A DNA stretch of 64,000 bases from an uncultured Sphingomonadaceae bacterium (GTDB taxonomy: Bacteria; Pseudomonadota; Alphaproteobacteria; Sphingomonadales; Sphingomonadaceae), in contig CALKJZ010000019.1 in NCBI GenBank assembly GCA_937995515.1, positions 62,001 through 126,000 of the forward strand. Direction: 5' to 3'. The position numbers and the translations under genes were made by a program. A model generated the notes under the pieces. That model saw nothing but the letters and a program-made list of their open reading frames with translations, was not told the DNA's origin and made no database searches. How positions within the stretch are numbered: position 1 is the stretch's first letter; each line of letters opens with the position of its first letter. Shown one piece after another: positions 9,110 to 18,482 of the stretch.

Positions 9110-11254
9110 ATGCTCCGTGGTGCGATTTCCAGCCTGTTTCTTGCCGCGGCACTGCCGGCGCTCGCGCCCGCCCATGCCGCCGAGGGCATGTGGCTGCCCG
9201 GGCAGGCGCCGGAGCTTGCGCGCACGCTGCGCGCGGCGGGCCTGAAGATCGCGCCCGAGCGGCTGGCCGATCTTGCACGCCCGCCGATGGCGGCGATTGC
9301 CTCGCTCGGCGGCTGCTCGGCAAGCTTCGTGAGCGCGCAGGGGCTGGTCGCCACCAACCATCATTGCGTGCAGGGCTCGCTGCAGGCGAACTCCTCGCCG
9401 GAGCGCAACCTGCTGCGCGACGGGTTTGTCGCGCGCGCGGTGGGCGAGGAGGTGCCCGCCGCGCCGGGAAGCCGGGTGTTCGTGATCGAATCGCTCGACG
9501 ACGTGACGGCCCGCATGATGCAGGGCATCGCGCCCGGGATGACGGGCGCGGCCCGCCACGAGGCGCTGGAGGCCAATGCCAAGGCGATCATCGCCGCGTG
9601 CGAGGCGCAGCCCGGGCGGCGCTGCGACGTGCGCGCCTATTTCGGCGGCGCGCAATATTATCTGCAGACGATGCTCGAGATCCTCGATGTGCGGCTGGCC
9701 TATGCGCCGGCCGGGTCGGTGGGCAATTTCGGCGGCGAGATCGACAATTGGCAGTGGCCGCGCCATACGGGCGACTTCGCGCTCTACCGCGCCTTCGTGG
9801 GGCCCGACGGCGCCCCGGCGCCCTATTCGGCCGCCAATGTGCCCTACCGCCCGCGCCACCATCTGCGGCTTGCCCGGGGCGACCTGAAGGAGGGCGATTT
9901 CGTGATGATCGCGGGCTTTCCCGGCACCACCGAGCGGTTCCGCACGCTGGCCGAGACGCGCGCCTGGTATGGCGACCTCTACCCGACCCAGCTGCGGCTG
10001 CTGCGCGAATATTCGCAGCTGCTCGAGCGCGAGGCGCACACCGATGCCGAGCGCATTGCCGTCGCCTCGCTGAAGGCGCGGGCGGACAACATCAAGAAGA
10101 AGATCGAGGGGCAGATCGCGGTTGCCGCCTCGGCCGACCTCATCGGCATCAAGGCCGCGCAGGAGAAGCGGCTTCTCGACTGGGCGGCGCGCCCGGAGAA
10201 CCGCGCCATCCACGGTGCCGCCATTGCCGCGCACGACCGCATGCTCGACGAGACGATCGCGGCCGACCGAACCCGGATGATTGCCGCCACGCTCGACCGT
10301 GCGCTGCTTCTGCGCGCGGCGCGTGACCTCGTGCGGCTGGCGCACGAGCGCGAAAAGCCCGATGCGCTGCGCGCGCGCGGCTGGCAGGAGCGCGACATGC
10401 GCGCGTTCGGCGAGCGGCTGGACCGGATCTCGACCCAGTATGTGCCGCGCATCGACCGGGCGAGCCTCGAGCAGGCGCTGGCCGAAGTGGCGAAGCTGCC
10501 GGAGGCCAGCCGCAACACGGGCCTCGAGCGGGCGCTGGCCGAGATCGGCCTCGACCGGCTCTATGCCGAAACGCGGCTTGCCGACCCGGGCGAGCGGCGC
10601 GCGTGGATGGGCCGCAGCCTTGCCGAGTTCCAGGCCTCCGACGACCCCCTCATCCGCGTGGCGGTGGCGGCATGGCCGGGCGATGCGGAGGCGATCGCGC
10701 GGGCCGACGACCGCGCCGGCCGGCTGCACGCCGTGCGCGCGCCGTGGATGGAGACGGTAAAGGCCCATGCCCGCGCCGAGGGCCGGGCCGTCTACCCCGA
10801 TGCCAATGGCTCGCTCAGGATCACCTTCGGCCATGTGCGCGGGCGCGCGGCGGCCGACGGCACGGCGTGGACGGCCTTCACCACGCCGCGCGGCCTTCTC
10901 GAGAAGGAGACGGGCAAGGACCCGTTCGACAGTCCGGCCCGGCTGCTTGCGCGGGTGCGGGCCGCGGACTGGGGCCGCTGGGCCTCGCCGGCCCTCGGGA
11001 CGCTTCCCCTCAACTTCCTTTCGACCACCGACATCACCAACGGCAACTCGGGCTCGGCCGTGCTGAACGCGCGCGGCGAGCTGGTGGGCCTCGCCTTCGA
11101 CGGCACGCTTGAGGGCATGCTCTCGGACTGGCACTATGACGAGACGATCACGCGCACGATCGCGGTCGACCTGCGCTACATGCTCTTTGTGATGGAGAAG
11201 GTGGACGCAGCCGACGCGCTGCTGCGCGAGCTGGGGGTCGAGCCGGCGCGCTGA
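9110..11254 (+). CDS. S46-family dipeptidyl-peptidase (DPP7-like)
   Basis: A 714-residue secreted serine dipeptidyl-peptidase of family S46, with a signal peptide ending PAHAAEG. The catalytic triad can be read: His85 in TNHHC, Asp222 in RHTGDF and Ser647 in GNSGSA. The residue that sets P1 preference is glycine (Gly665 in AFDGT). In this family glycine goes with DPP7-type preference for hydrophobic P1, while arginine marks the acidic-specific DPP11. The ATG at 9110 follows a GGGAAGG ribosome site. The enzyme probably removes dipeptides from oligopeptides in the periplasm for nutrition. It is convergent with the AI-2E permease gene 27 bp downstream. Confidence 0.9.
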   Translation: MLRGAISSLFLAAALPALAPAHAAEGMWLPGQAPELARTLRAAGLKIAPERLADLARPPMAAIASLGGCSASFVSAQGLVATNHHCVQGSLQANSSPERNLLRDGFVARAVGEEVPAAPGSRVFVIESLDDVTARMMQGIAPGMTGAARHEALEANAKAIIAACEAQPGRRCDVRAYFGGAQYYLQTMLEILDVRLAYAPAGSVGNFGGEIDNWQWPRHTGDFALYRAFVGPDGAPAPYSAANVPYRPRHHLRLARGDLKEGDFVMIAGFPGTTERFRTLAETRAWYGDLYPTQLRLLREYSQLLEREAHTDAERIAVASLKARADNIKKKIEGQIAVAASADLIGIKAAQEKRLLDWAARPENRAIHGAAIAAHDRMLDETIAADRTRMIAATLDRALLLRAARDLVRLAHEREKPDALRARGWQERDMRAFGERLDRISTQYVPRIDRASLEQALAEVAKLPEASRNTGLERALAEIGLDRLYAETRLADPGERRAWMGRSLAEFQASDDPLIRVAVAAWPGDAEAIARADDRAGRLHAVRAPWMETVKAHARAEGRAVYPDANGSLRITFGHVRGRAAADGTAWTAFTTPRGLLEKETGKDPFDSPARLLARVRAADWGRWASPALGTLPLNFLSTTDITNGNSGSAVLNARGELVGLAFDGTLEGMLSDWHYDETITRTIAVDLRYMLFVMEKVDAADALLRELGVEPAR

Positions 11255-11281
11255 GCCGCCGTTCCTCGGGGGCGCTGCTGC

Positions 11282-12358
11282 TCAGTCGGCCGCGGGCGGG
11301 GCGGGCGCTGCGGCGGGCGCCTCGATGGGCTGCATCCTCGCCCGCTCGCGCAGGATGGTCATGCCGATGACGGTGAGGGGCACGGCGAGCACGACGCCGA
11401 GCGGGCCGAGCAGCACGGCTGCCGCAATGAGCGAGAAGATGGTGAGCGCCGGCGGCAGCTCGACGATGGTCGCCTGCGCCATGGGCGTGACGACATTGCC
11501 CTGAAGCTGCTGCACCACCACCAGGGCGACGACCGTCCAAAGCCCGGTTTCGATGCCCTGCGAGAAGCCGAGGATGACGACCGGGATCGAGACGAGGATC
11601 ACGCCGAGATAGGGCACGAACTCGCACAGGCCGGCCACCACGCCGATGGCCGGCGCCGAGGGAATGCCAACGAGCGACAGGGCAAGCCCGGTGCCCACCC
11701 CAACGAACAGCATCGAGACGCCCTGCGCCTTCAGCCAGGCCATGAGCGCGGCGTGCACCGCCTCGGTGTGGCGGATGACGGTGGGGCGCGCATTGGGCGG
11801 GAACAGCGACAGGATGCCGGTTGTGTAGAGCCGCGGCTGGGCCGCGAAATAGATGCCGCCGACGAGGATGATGACGAAGGTGGAAACGGCCGCGCCCGCC
11901 CCGGAGGCGACCCGCTGCACGAGGCCGGCAACCGTTGCGCCATCGGGCACGATGCCCATTGCCATGTCGATGGCCTGCTGGCCCGGGGCGCTCTGCTGCA
12001 GCCATTCCTTCACCTCCTCATAGGCGGCCGGGAGCGCGGCGGTGAGCGCAAGCAGCTGCTCGACCATCATCGCCCCGAAGGCGCCGACGGTGATGACGAT
12101 GAAGGTGAGCGGCAGCACCACCGAGAGGAGGAGCGCCAGCCAGAAGGGAAGCTTCAGCCGGCGCTGGAGGAGCAGCGCGAGCTCGCCGAACATGAGCGCG
12201 ACGAGCGCGCAGGCAATGAGGATGAGGATGAGCTCGCGCAGCAGCCAGACGGTGAGCGCGATGCCGACGGCGAGCATGGCAACGAGCGCGCCGCGGAAGA
12301 TCCGCCCTTCCGGACTGTCGTGCCCGGCAGGCGGCTGCGGGGCGGGCTTGAGGGTCAT
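11282..12358 (-). CDS. AI-2E/PerM family transporter
   Basis: A 358-residue inner-membrane protein with about eight hydrophobic segments: two at the start (ALVAMLAVGIALTVWLL and LILIACALVALMF), one near residue 80, and a C-terminal block containing ATIVELPPALTIFSLIAAAVLLG and PLGVVLAVPLTV, which is characteristic of the AI-2E/PerM (UPF0118) family. Members include the autoinducer-2 exporter TqsA and Na+/H+ antiporters, so the substrate cannot be named. A charged, proline-rich tail ends the protein. It lies 65 bp downstream of the PEPxxWA protein gene in the same direction. The start at 12358 was chosen because the open frame before it crosses that neighbour. Confidence 0.8.
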   Translation of the reverse strand: MTLKPAPQPPAGHDSPEGRIFRGALVAMLAVGIALTVWLLRELILILIACALVALMFGELALLLQRRLKLPFWLALLLSVVLPLTFIVITVGAFGAMMVEQLLALTAALPAAYEEVKEWLQQSAPGQQAIDMAMGIVPDGATVAGLVQRVASGAGAAVSTFVIILVGGIYFAAQPRLYTTGILSLFPPNARPTVIRHTEAVHAALMAWLKAQGVSMLFVGVGTGLALSLVGIPSAPAIGVVAGLCEFVPYLGVILVSIPVVILGFSQGIETGLWTVVALVVVQQLQGNVVTPMAQATIVELPPALTIFSLIAAAVLLGPLGVVLAVPLTVIGMTILRERARMQPIEAPAAAPAPPAAD

Positions 12359-12423
12359 GGCGCCGCCATGCCCGGAAACGGCGCGGGTGGGAAGGCCAGC
12401 CTTCCCGCCCGCCCGCCTGCTGG

Positions 12424-13116
12424 TCAGGCGTGCGCCGGGCGGCGGCGCCGCGCGGCGGCGCCGACGAGGCCGAAACCGGCGATCAGCATCGCCCAGCTGG
12501 CCGGCTCGGGGATCACGGCCGTCTGCGCCACCAGCACATTGTCGAGGATCGGGCCGATGTTGTCGGCGCTCGTCGTCGAGAAGGAGAGCTGCATGGTGCC
12601 GCTGTTCTGCGGGGTCCAGCGGAGACCGTAGGTGCGGAGCGCGCGGCTGCCGGGCAGGCTCTCGCCGTAGGTCCCGAGCGACAGCAGCCCGGTGTAGTCG
12701 CCGGGAGTGACCTGGCTCATGTCGATGGCGCCGAAGCCCTTGAAGCCGGTGATGTCGGTGGGCTGGCCGAAGGTGACGGTGAACAGGAAGTCGTCGGGGC
12801 CGGCATTGCGCTGGTTGCCGCTCACGTCGAAGGTGAGGGTCAGGAGCTGGCCGGCCGTGAACGCGATGGGGATCGAGGTGATCCGGCCCGGGCCGGTGGT
12901 TCCGTCGAGATCGACGCACACGCCGGGGCACTGGGTGATGCCGAACGGATTGATCTCGGCCACGAGATCGACATTGCCGGCAACCGTCCACTTGGCGAGC
13001 GCCGAGGTCTTGGCGAGCCGCGGGTGCTCGGCGTTGAAGTCATCCTCGAAGAGGGTGGTGACGGCCGCGGCCGGGGTGGCGGGCGCAAGGGCGGCGAGGG
13101 GGAGAAGCACACGCAT
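12424..13116 (-). CDS. PEPxxWA-CTERM sorting-domain protein
   Basis: A 230-residue secreted protein of unknown function. It has an N-terminal signal peptide (MRVLLPLAALAPATPAAAV) and a beta-rich body with one cysteine pair around CPGVC. It ends with the sphingomonad sorting tail VIPEPASWAM, a hydrophobic helix and an RRRR cluster. Such tails are thought to direct export and processing by an exosortase-like system; the corresponding enzyme is not in this window. The ATG at 13116 follows a strong AAGGAGG ribosome site. Longer in-frame extension to 13170 has no ribosome site. Confidence 0.8.
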   Translation of the reverse strand: MRVLLPLAALAPATPAAAVTTLFEDDFNAEHPRLAKTSALAKWTVAGNVDLVAEINPFGITQCPGVCVDLDGTTGPGRITSIPIAFTAGQLLTLTFDVSGNQRNAGPDDFLFTVTFGQPTDITGFKGFGAIDMSQVTPGDYTGLLSLGTYGESLPGSRALRTYGLRWTPQNSGTMQLSFSTTSADNIGPILDNVLVAQTAVIPEPASWAMLIAGFGLVGAAARRRRPAHA

Positions 13117-13282
13117 GGGACAACCTCCTTGTCGAAGAACGGCTTCCGCTTCGAGCAAGAACGGTGCCAACCTTGCTCAACTGGCCAAGGTTCTGTGGGG
13201 GAGGTTTTTCCTGCCCGCGACGCCGGGATTCGTGGCTACTTCCTGGCAACCATATAAAGTCATCCGACACCAGAAGGCCGCG

Positions 13283-14542
<1,260 letters not shown>

Positions 14543-14634
14543 GCCGTTCCTTCCCCGTGCCGTCCGGCCGCGCGGGTAGCGGCAGCGGCGCACGCGTGCA
14601 ACGGCGCACCGCTTCGAGGCCGCAGGTTCACGCC

Positions 14635-14663
14635 TTGTTCACGCCGCCTTGCGGGAGTATGGG
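14635..14663 (+). promoter_or_regulatory. Sigma70-type promoter for the penicillin-binding protein gene
   Basis: TTGTTC (14635-14640), a 17-bp spacer and TATGGG (14658-14663) make a reasonable housekeeping promoter. Predicted transcription start near 14670 leaves a leader of about nine bases before the ATG at 14679. This argues against the TTG at 14649 as start. Confidence 0.5.
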
Positions 14664-14678
14664 CAAAGGCCACCGCCC

Positions 14679-16727
14679 ATGCACGCTCCCGCTCCCCGAA
14701 AGACGCGCCGCAAGGGGTCGCGTGCCGGCCGGGTGGCGCGCGCGGTGCTGCTGTGGGGGCTGGCGCTTGGGGCCCTCGGCCTTCTGGCGGTCGTCGTGGC
14801 GGTTGCCCTGACCGCCCGCGACCTTCCAACCTATGCCGAGATGCGGCGCATCCCGCAGGGCCAGTCGGTGGTCATCCGTGCAGCCGACGGCACCGAGCTC
14901 GTGACGGTGGGCCCGAGCTTCGGGCGCTGGCTTGCCTATGAGGAGATCCCGCCGGAGATGATCGCGGCCATGCTGGCAGTCGAGGACCGGCGCTTCGCCT
15001 GGCATCCGGGGGTGGATCCGGTGGGCCTCCTTCGCTCGGTGGTTGCGAACTGGCGTGCGGGGCGCACCGTGCAGGGCGGCTCGACCATCACCCAGCAGCT
15101 GGCGCGCAACCTCTTCCTCACCAACAGCCGCACCTACGACCGCAAGGTGCGCGAGGCGATCCTTGCGCTGGCGATGGAGCGGCGGCTGACCAAGGAGCAG
15201 ATCCTCGAGCTCTATCTCAACCGGGTCTATTTCGGCGGCGGGGCCTATGGGATCGACGCGGCGAGCCGGAAATTCTTTGGCCACCCGGCAACCGGGCTGA
15301 GCGTGGAGGAGGCGGCGATCATCGCCGGGCTGGTGAAGGCGCCGAGCCGCTATGCCCCGACCGCCGACCCCGAGCGCGCGCGCCGCCGTGCGGCGACCGT
15401 GCTGGCCGCCATGGCCGAGGCCGGTGCAATCCCGCCCGAGCGGGCGGCGGCAGGCCGGCTTTCAGAGGTGCGCTTTGCCATCGACCGCACCCAGGGCGAC
15501 GTGCGCTATTTCACCGACTGGGTGCTGGCCCAGCTCGACACGCTGACCGACGAGGCGGTGGAGCCGCTGGAGGTGATCACCACCCTCGAGCCAGCGCACC
15601 AGCGCGCGGCCGAGGCCGCCGCGGCCGCACAGGGGCCGGCGGGCACGCAGATTGCGATCGTCTCGATGACACCCGACGGGCGCGTGACGGCGATGGTGGG
15701 CGGGCGCGACTATGCGACGTCGGTCTACAACCGGGCGGTGACGGCGCGGCGCCAGCCCGGCTCGGCGTTCAAGCTCTTTCCCTATCTCGCAGCCCTCGAG
15801 GACGGGATGACGCCCGACGACATGGTGGTCGACGAGCCGGTGCGCTTCGGCACCTGGGCGCCGCGCAACAGCAACGGCCGCTTCCTCGGCCCGGTGACGC
15901 TGAGGCAGGCGTTCGCACTCTCGATCAACACGGTTGCGGCGAGGCTGGGCGCACGGGTGGGCTTTGATGCGGTTGCGGGGATGGCGCGCCGGTTCGGCAT
16001 CACCACGCCCATCAACCGCCAGCCGGCGATGGTGCTCGGCACCTCGGACGTGACGCTCTTCGAGCTGACGACCGCCTATGCCGCGATCGCCAACAATGGG
16101 GTCGAGGTGCGGCCCTGGGGGATCGCCGAGGTGCGCACCGGTACCGGCCGGCTTCTCTATGCGCGCGAGCCGGAGACGCCGCGGGTGCTCGTGGCGCCGT
16201 TCGTTTCCGCCTACATGACCGACATGCTGAAGGCGGTGGTGGAGGAGGGCACCGGGCGGGCCGCCCAGATCGGCCGGCCGCTTGCGGGCAAGACCGGCAC
16301 CACCTCGAGCAACAGGGACGGCTGGTTCATCGGCTTCACGCCCGACCTCGTGGCCGGCGTGTGGCTGGGCCGCGACGATGCCCGCGCGGTGCCCGGGCTT
16401 GCCGGCGGGCAGGCGCCCGCGCGCGCCTTTGCCGCGTTCATGCGCCGCGCGCTGGCGGCCACGCCGCCGCGCGCGCTGGCCGCGACCGTGGACCTGCCCG
16501 AGGGCTTTCTCGAGCCCGACGCGGAGGTCTATGGGCTCGACTCCGGCGGCTGGCTGGCACCGGGCGCCGCTGCCGACCCATCGCCCGAGCCGGGCGCTGA
16601 CCCGCCGTCCGAGCCGCGCCCCGACCCGGTGCCTGCAGCCGCGCCCCGACCGGCGGCCCCGGCGCCCCCGCTCAGCAGCGAGTGGCTCGACTCCGTGCTG
16701 CGCGAGGCCCCGCCCGCGCGCAACTGA
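14679..16727 (+). CDS. Penicillin-binding protein 1A-like transglycosylase/transpeptidase
   Basis: A 682-residue class A penicillin-binding protein that polymerises and cross-links peptidoglycan. A basic N-terminus is followed by one transmembrane helix (residues about 25-45). The GT51 domain carries the catalytic EDRRF and the QGGSTITQQLARNL motif. The transpeptidase domain carries SAFK (SxxK), SIN and KTGTTS. A proline-rich, acidic tail of about 50 residues follows. The ATG at 14679 was preferred to the TTG at 14649 because a promoter overlaps the latter. It ends 21 bp from the convergent xerC gene. Protein length is shorter than E. coli PBP1a, as is common for PBP1A-like proteins of alphaproteobacteria. 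Confidence 0.93.
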   Translation: MHAPAPRKTRRKGSRAGRVARAVLLWGLALGALGLLAVVVAVALTARDLPTYAEMRRIPQGQSVVIRAADGTELVTVGPSFGRWLAYEEIPPEMIAAMLAVEDRRFAWHPGVDPVGLLRSVVANWRAGRTVQGGSTITQQLARNLFLTNSRTYDRKVREAILALAMERRLTKEQILELYLNRVYFGGGAYGIDAASRKFFGHPATGLSVEEAAIIAGLVKAPSRYAPTADPERARRRAATVLAAMAEAGAIPPERAAAGRLSEVRFAIDRTQGDVRYFTDWVLAQLDTLTDEAVEPLEVITTLEPAHQRAAEAAAAAQGPAGTQIAIVSMTPDGRVTAMVGGRDYATSVYNRAVTARRQPGSAFKLFPYLAALEDGMTPDDMVVDEPVRFGTWAPRNSNGRFLGPVTLRQAFALSINTVAARLGARVGFDAVAGMARRFGITTPINRQPAMVLGTSDVTLFELTTAYAAIANNGVEVRPWGIAEVRTGTGRLLYAREPETPRVLVAPFVSAYMTDMLKAVVEEGTGRAAQIGRPLAGKTGTTSSNRDGWFIGFTPDLVAGVWLGRDDARAVPGLAGGQAPARAFAAFMRRALAATPPRALAATVDLPEGFLEPDAEVYGLDSGGWLAPGAAADPSPEPGADPPSEPRPDPVPAAAPRPAAPAPPLSSEWLDSVLREAPPARN

Positions 16728-16748
16728 GCCGGCCGGAGGGGCCTGCCC

Positions 16749-17762
16749 TCAGCCGGCGCGCGGATGGGTGCCGCGCCACACGTCGAGCAGGCGCGCGGCA
16801 TCGACGTCGGCATAGATCTGGGTCGAGCCGAGCGAGGCGTGGCCGAGCAGCTCCTGCAGCGTTCGCAGGTCGACACCGGCCGCAAGCAGGTGGGTGGCAA
16901 AGCTGTGGCGCAGCGCATGCGGGGTGGCGGTTTCCGGCAGGCCGAGGGCGGTGCGCGCGGCGCGGGTGGCGCGGCGCAGCACGTCGGGCGAGAGCGGCCC
17001 GCCCTTCGCGCCGCGGAACAGCGGCGTGCCGGGCACAAGGCGGAAGGGGCACTGCCGCGCATAGTCGGCGATCGCGCTGCGCACCGGTGGCAGGAGCACG
17101 ACCTGGCGGGTCTTGCCGCCCTTGCCGGCAATCGCGAGCGTCTCGGGCGGCGGCAGGTGGGCGGCATCGAGCCCGAGCGCCTCGGAGATGCGCAGGCCCG
17201 CGCCGTAGAGCAGCAGCAGCGCGGCGGTATCGCGCGCGGCGATCCACGGCTGGCGCGCGGCCTCGCCCGTCGCCTCGGCAAGGCGGACGGCATCGGCAGG
17301 CGCAAGCGGGCGCGGCACGCCGCGTGGCACGCGCGGGGCCCGCACGAGGCCGCGCGCGGGCGCGGGGATGCCGTGGCGCGCCTCGGCAAAGGCGAGGAAC
17401 CCGCGTACGGCCGACAGCTCGCGCGCCGCCGACCGGCTGCCAAGGCCTGCGGCGCGGCGGGCGGCAAGGAAGCCGCGCAGGTCGGCGGCCCCGAGCGCGG
17501 CGAGCAGCCGGGCATCGGCCGGGCGGCCGTGCACATGCTCCAGATGGGCGAGAAGGCGGCGGCCGCAGCCGGCATAGGCGCGCACGCTGTGCGGCGAGAG
17601 GCGGCGCTCGGCGGCAAGCGTGCGCAGCCAGTCGGCCAGGAGCGCCTCGCCGCCCGGTGCGTCGGTGCCCGGTGCGTCGGTGCCCGGTGCGTCGGTGCCC
17701 GGCGCGTTGACGGCCGGTGCGGAGATGCCCGGCGTGGCCCGGTCCCGTGCGGCGCGGGCCAT
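16749..17762 (-). CDS. xerC: Tyrosine recombinase XerC
   Basis: A 337-residue site-specific tyrosine recombinase that resolves chromosome dimers at dif together with XerD. The catalytic set is visible: Arg in GAGLRISEAL, Lys in GKGGKTRQV, His-x-x-Arg in HALRHSFATH, His in LLGHASL and the nucleophilic Tyr in STQIYADV. The N-terminal SAM-like domain begins at RRLSPHSVRAY. Before it is an unusual extension made of pentapeptide repeats (TDAPG) encoded by a 15-bp tandem repeat. The ATG at 17762 sits 7 bp after the transaldolase stop, so the two are probably cotranscribed; an in-frame ATG at 17807 would overlap that gene. Confidence 0.9.
   Translation of the reverse strand: MARAARDRATPGISAPAVNAPGTDAPGTDAPGTDAPGGEALLADWLRTLAAERRLSPHSVRAYAGCGRRLLAHLEHVHGRPADARLLAALGAADLRGFLAARRAAGLGSRSAARELSAVRGFLAFAEARHGIPAPARGLVRAPRVPRGVPRPLAPADAVRLAEATGEAARQPWIAARDTAALLLLYGAGLRISEALGLDAAHLPPPETLAIAGKGGKTRQVVLLPPVRSAIADYARQCPFRLVPGTPLFRGAKGGPLSPDVLRRATRAARTALGLPETATPHALRHSFATHLLAAGVDLRTLQELLGHASLGSTQIYADVDAARLLDVWRGTHPRAG
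17656..17730 (-). repeat. 15-bp tandem repeat in the 5' part of xerC
   Basis: Three perfect copies of a 15-bp unit (17656-17670, 17671-17685, 17686-17700; plus-strand unit GGTGCGTCGGTGCCC) are followed by two degenerate copies to 17730. They encode repeated Gly-Thr-Asp-Ala-Pro units. Unit-number change would keep the frame. Confidence 0.9.
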
Positions 17763-17769
17763 CGCGGCC

Positions 17770-18423
17770 TCAGCCGATCGTCTGGCCGGTTTTCGCCCAG
17801 TCGGCAAGGAAGGCCTCGAGACCGCGGTCGGTCAGCGGGTGGCGGAGCAGCTGGCGCAGCACGGCGGGCGGCACGGTTGCCACGTCGGCGCCAATGAGCG
17901 CGGCGTCCAGCACATGCACCGGGTGGCGCACCGAGGCGACGAGGATCTCGGTTCCGAACCCGTAATTGTTGTAGATGCGGCGGATGTCGCGGATGAGTGC
18001 CATGCCGTCGAAGCCGACATCGTCGTGCCGGCCGACGAAGGGCGACACGAAGCTTGCGCCCGCGCGCGCGGCCAGAAGCGCCTGCACGGCCGAGAAGCAG
18101 AGGGTGACATTGACCTTTGTGCCCTCGCCCGAGAGGCGGCGGCAGGCCTTCAGCCCCTCGGCGGTGAGCGGCACCTTGATGCACACATTGGGTGCGATGG
18201 CGCGCAGCACGTCGGCCTCGCGCAGCATGCCCTCGGCATCGGTTGCAACCACCTCGGCCGAGACCGGGCCGGCGACCGCGGCGGCGATCTCGGCCACCAC
18301 CTCGAGCATGTTGCGGCCCGCCCTGTGGACAAGGCTCGGGTTGGTGGTGACGCCATCGACGAGGCCGGCTGCGGCGAGATCCGCAATCTCGGCGACGTCG
18401 GCGGTATCGACGAAGAATTTCAT
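17770..18423 (-). CDS. fsa: Small transaldolase / fructose-6-phosphate aldolase family enzyme
   Basis: A 217-residue TIM-barrel aldolase of the TalC/Fsa group. The Schiff-base lysine is Lys83 in [10 protein letters not shown], and the family start [10 protein letters not shown] and the VTTNPSL motif are intact. The residue equivalent to Tyr131 of E. coli FsaA appears to be Phe (SPFVGRHDD). Phe is typical of true transaldolases, so sedoheptulose-7-phosphate transaldolase activity in the pentose phosphate pathway is likelier than fructose-6-phosphate cleavage. It precedes xerC by 7 bp and is divergent from priA across 59 bp. Confidence 0.9.
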   Translation of the reverse strand: MKFFVDTADVAEIADLAAAGLVDGVTTNPSLVHRAGRNMLEVVAEIAAAVAGPVSAEVVATDAEGMLREADVLRAIAPNVCIKVPLTAEGLKACRRLSGEGTKVNVTLCFSAVQALLAARAGASFVSPFVGRHDDVGFDGMALIRDIRRIYNNYGFGTEILVASVRHPVHVLDAALIGADVATVPPAVLRQLLRHPLTDRGLEAFLADWAKTGQTIG

Positions 18424-18482
18424 GCCCCGGCCTCTCCTTGCCTGCGCTTGCCGGGCTTTCGGCCATGCGCCACAGGAAATCA

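Noticed and set aside
7050-9245. A 731-codon plus-strand frame opposite the helicase
   Set aside because: It is a shadow of the helicase reading frame, and the S46 gene start lies inside it.
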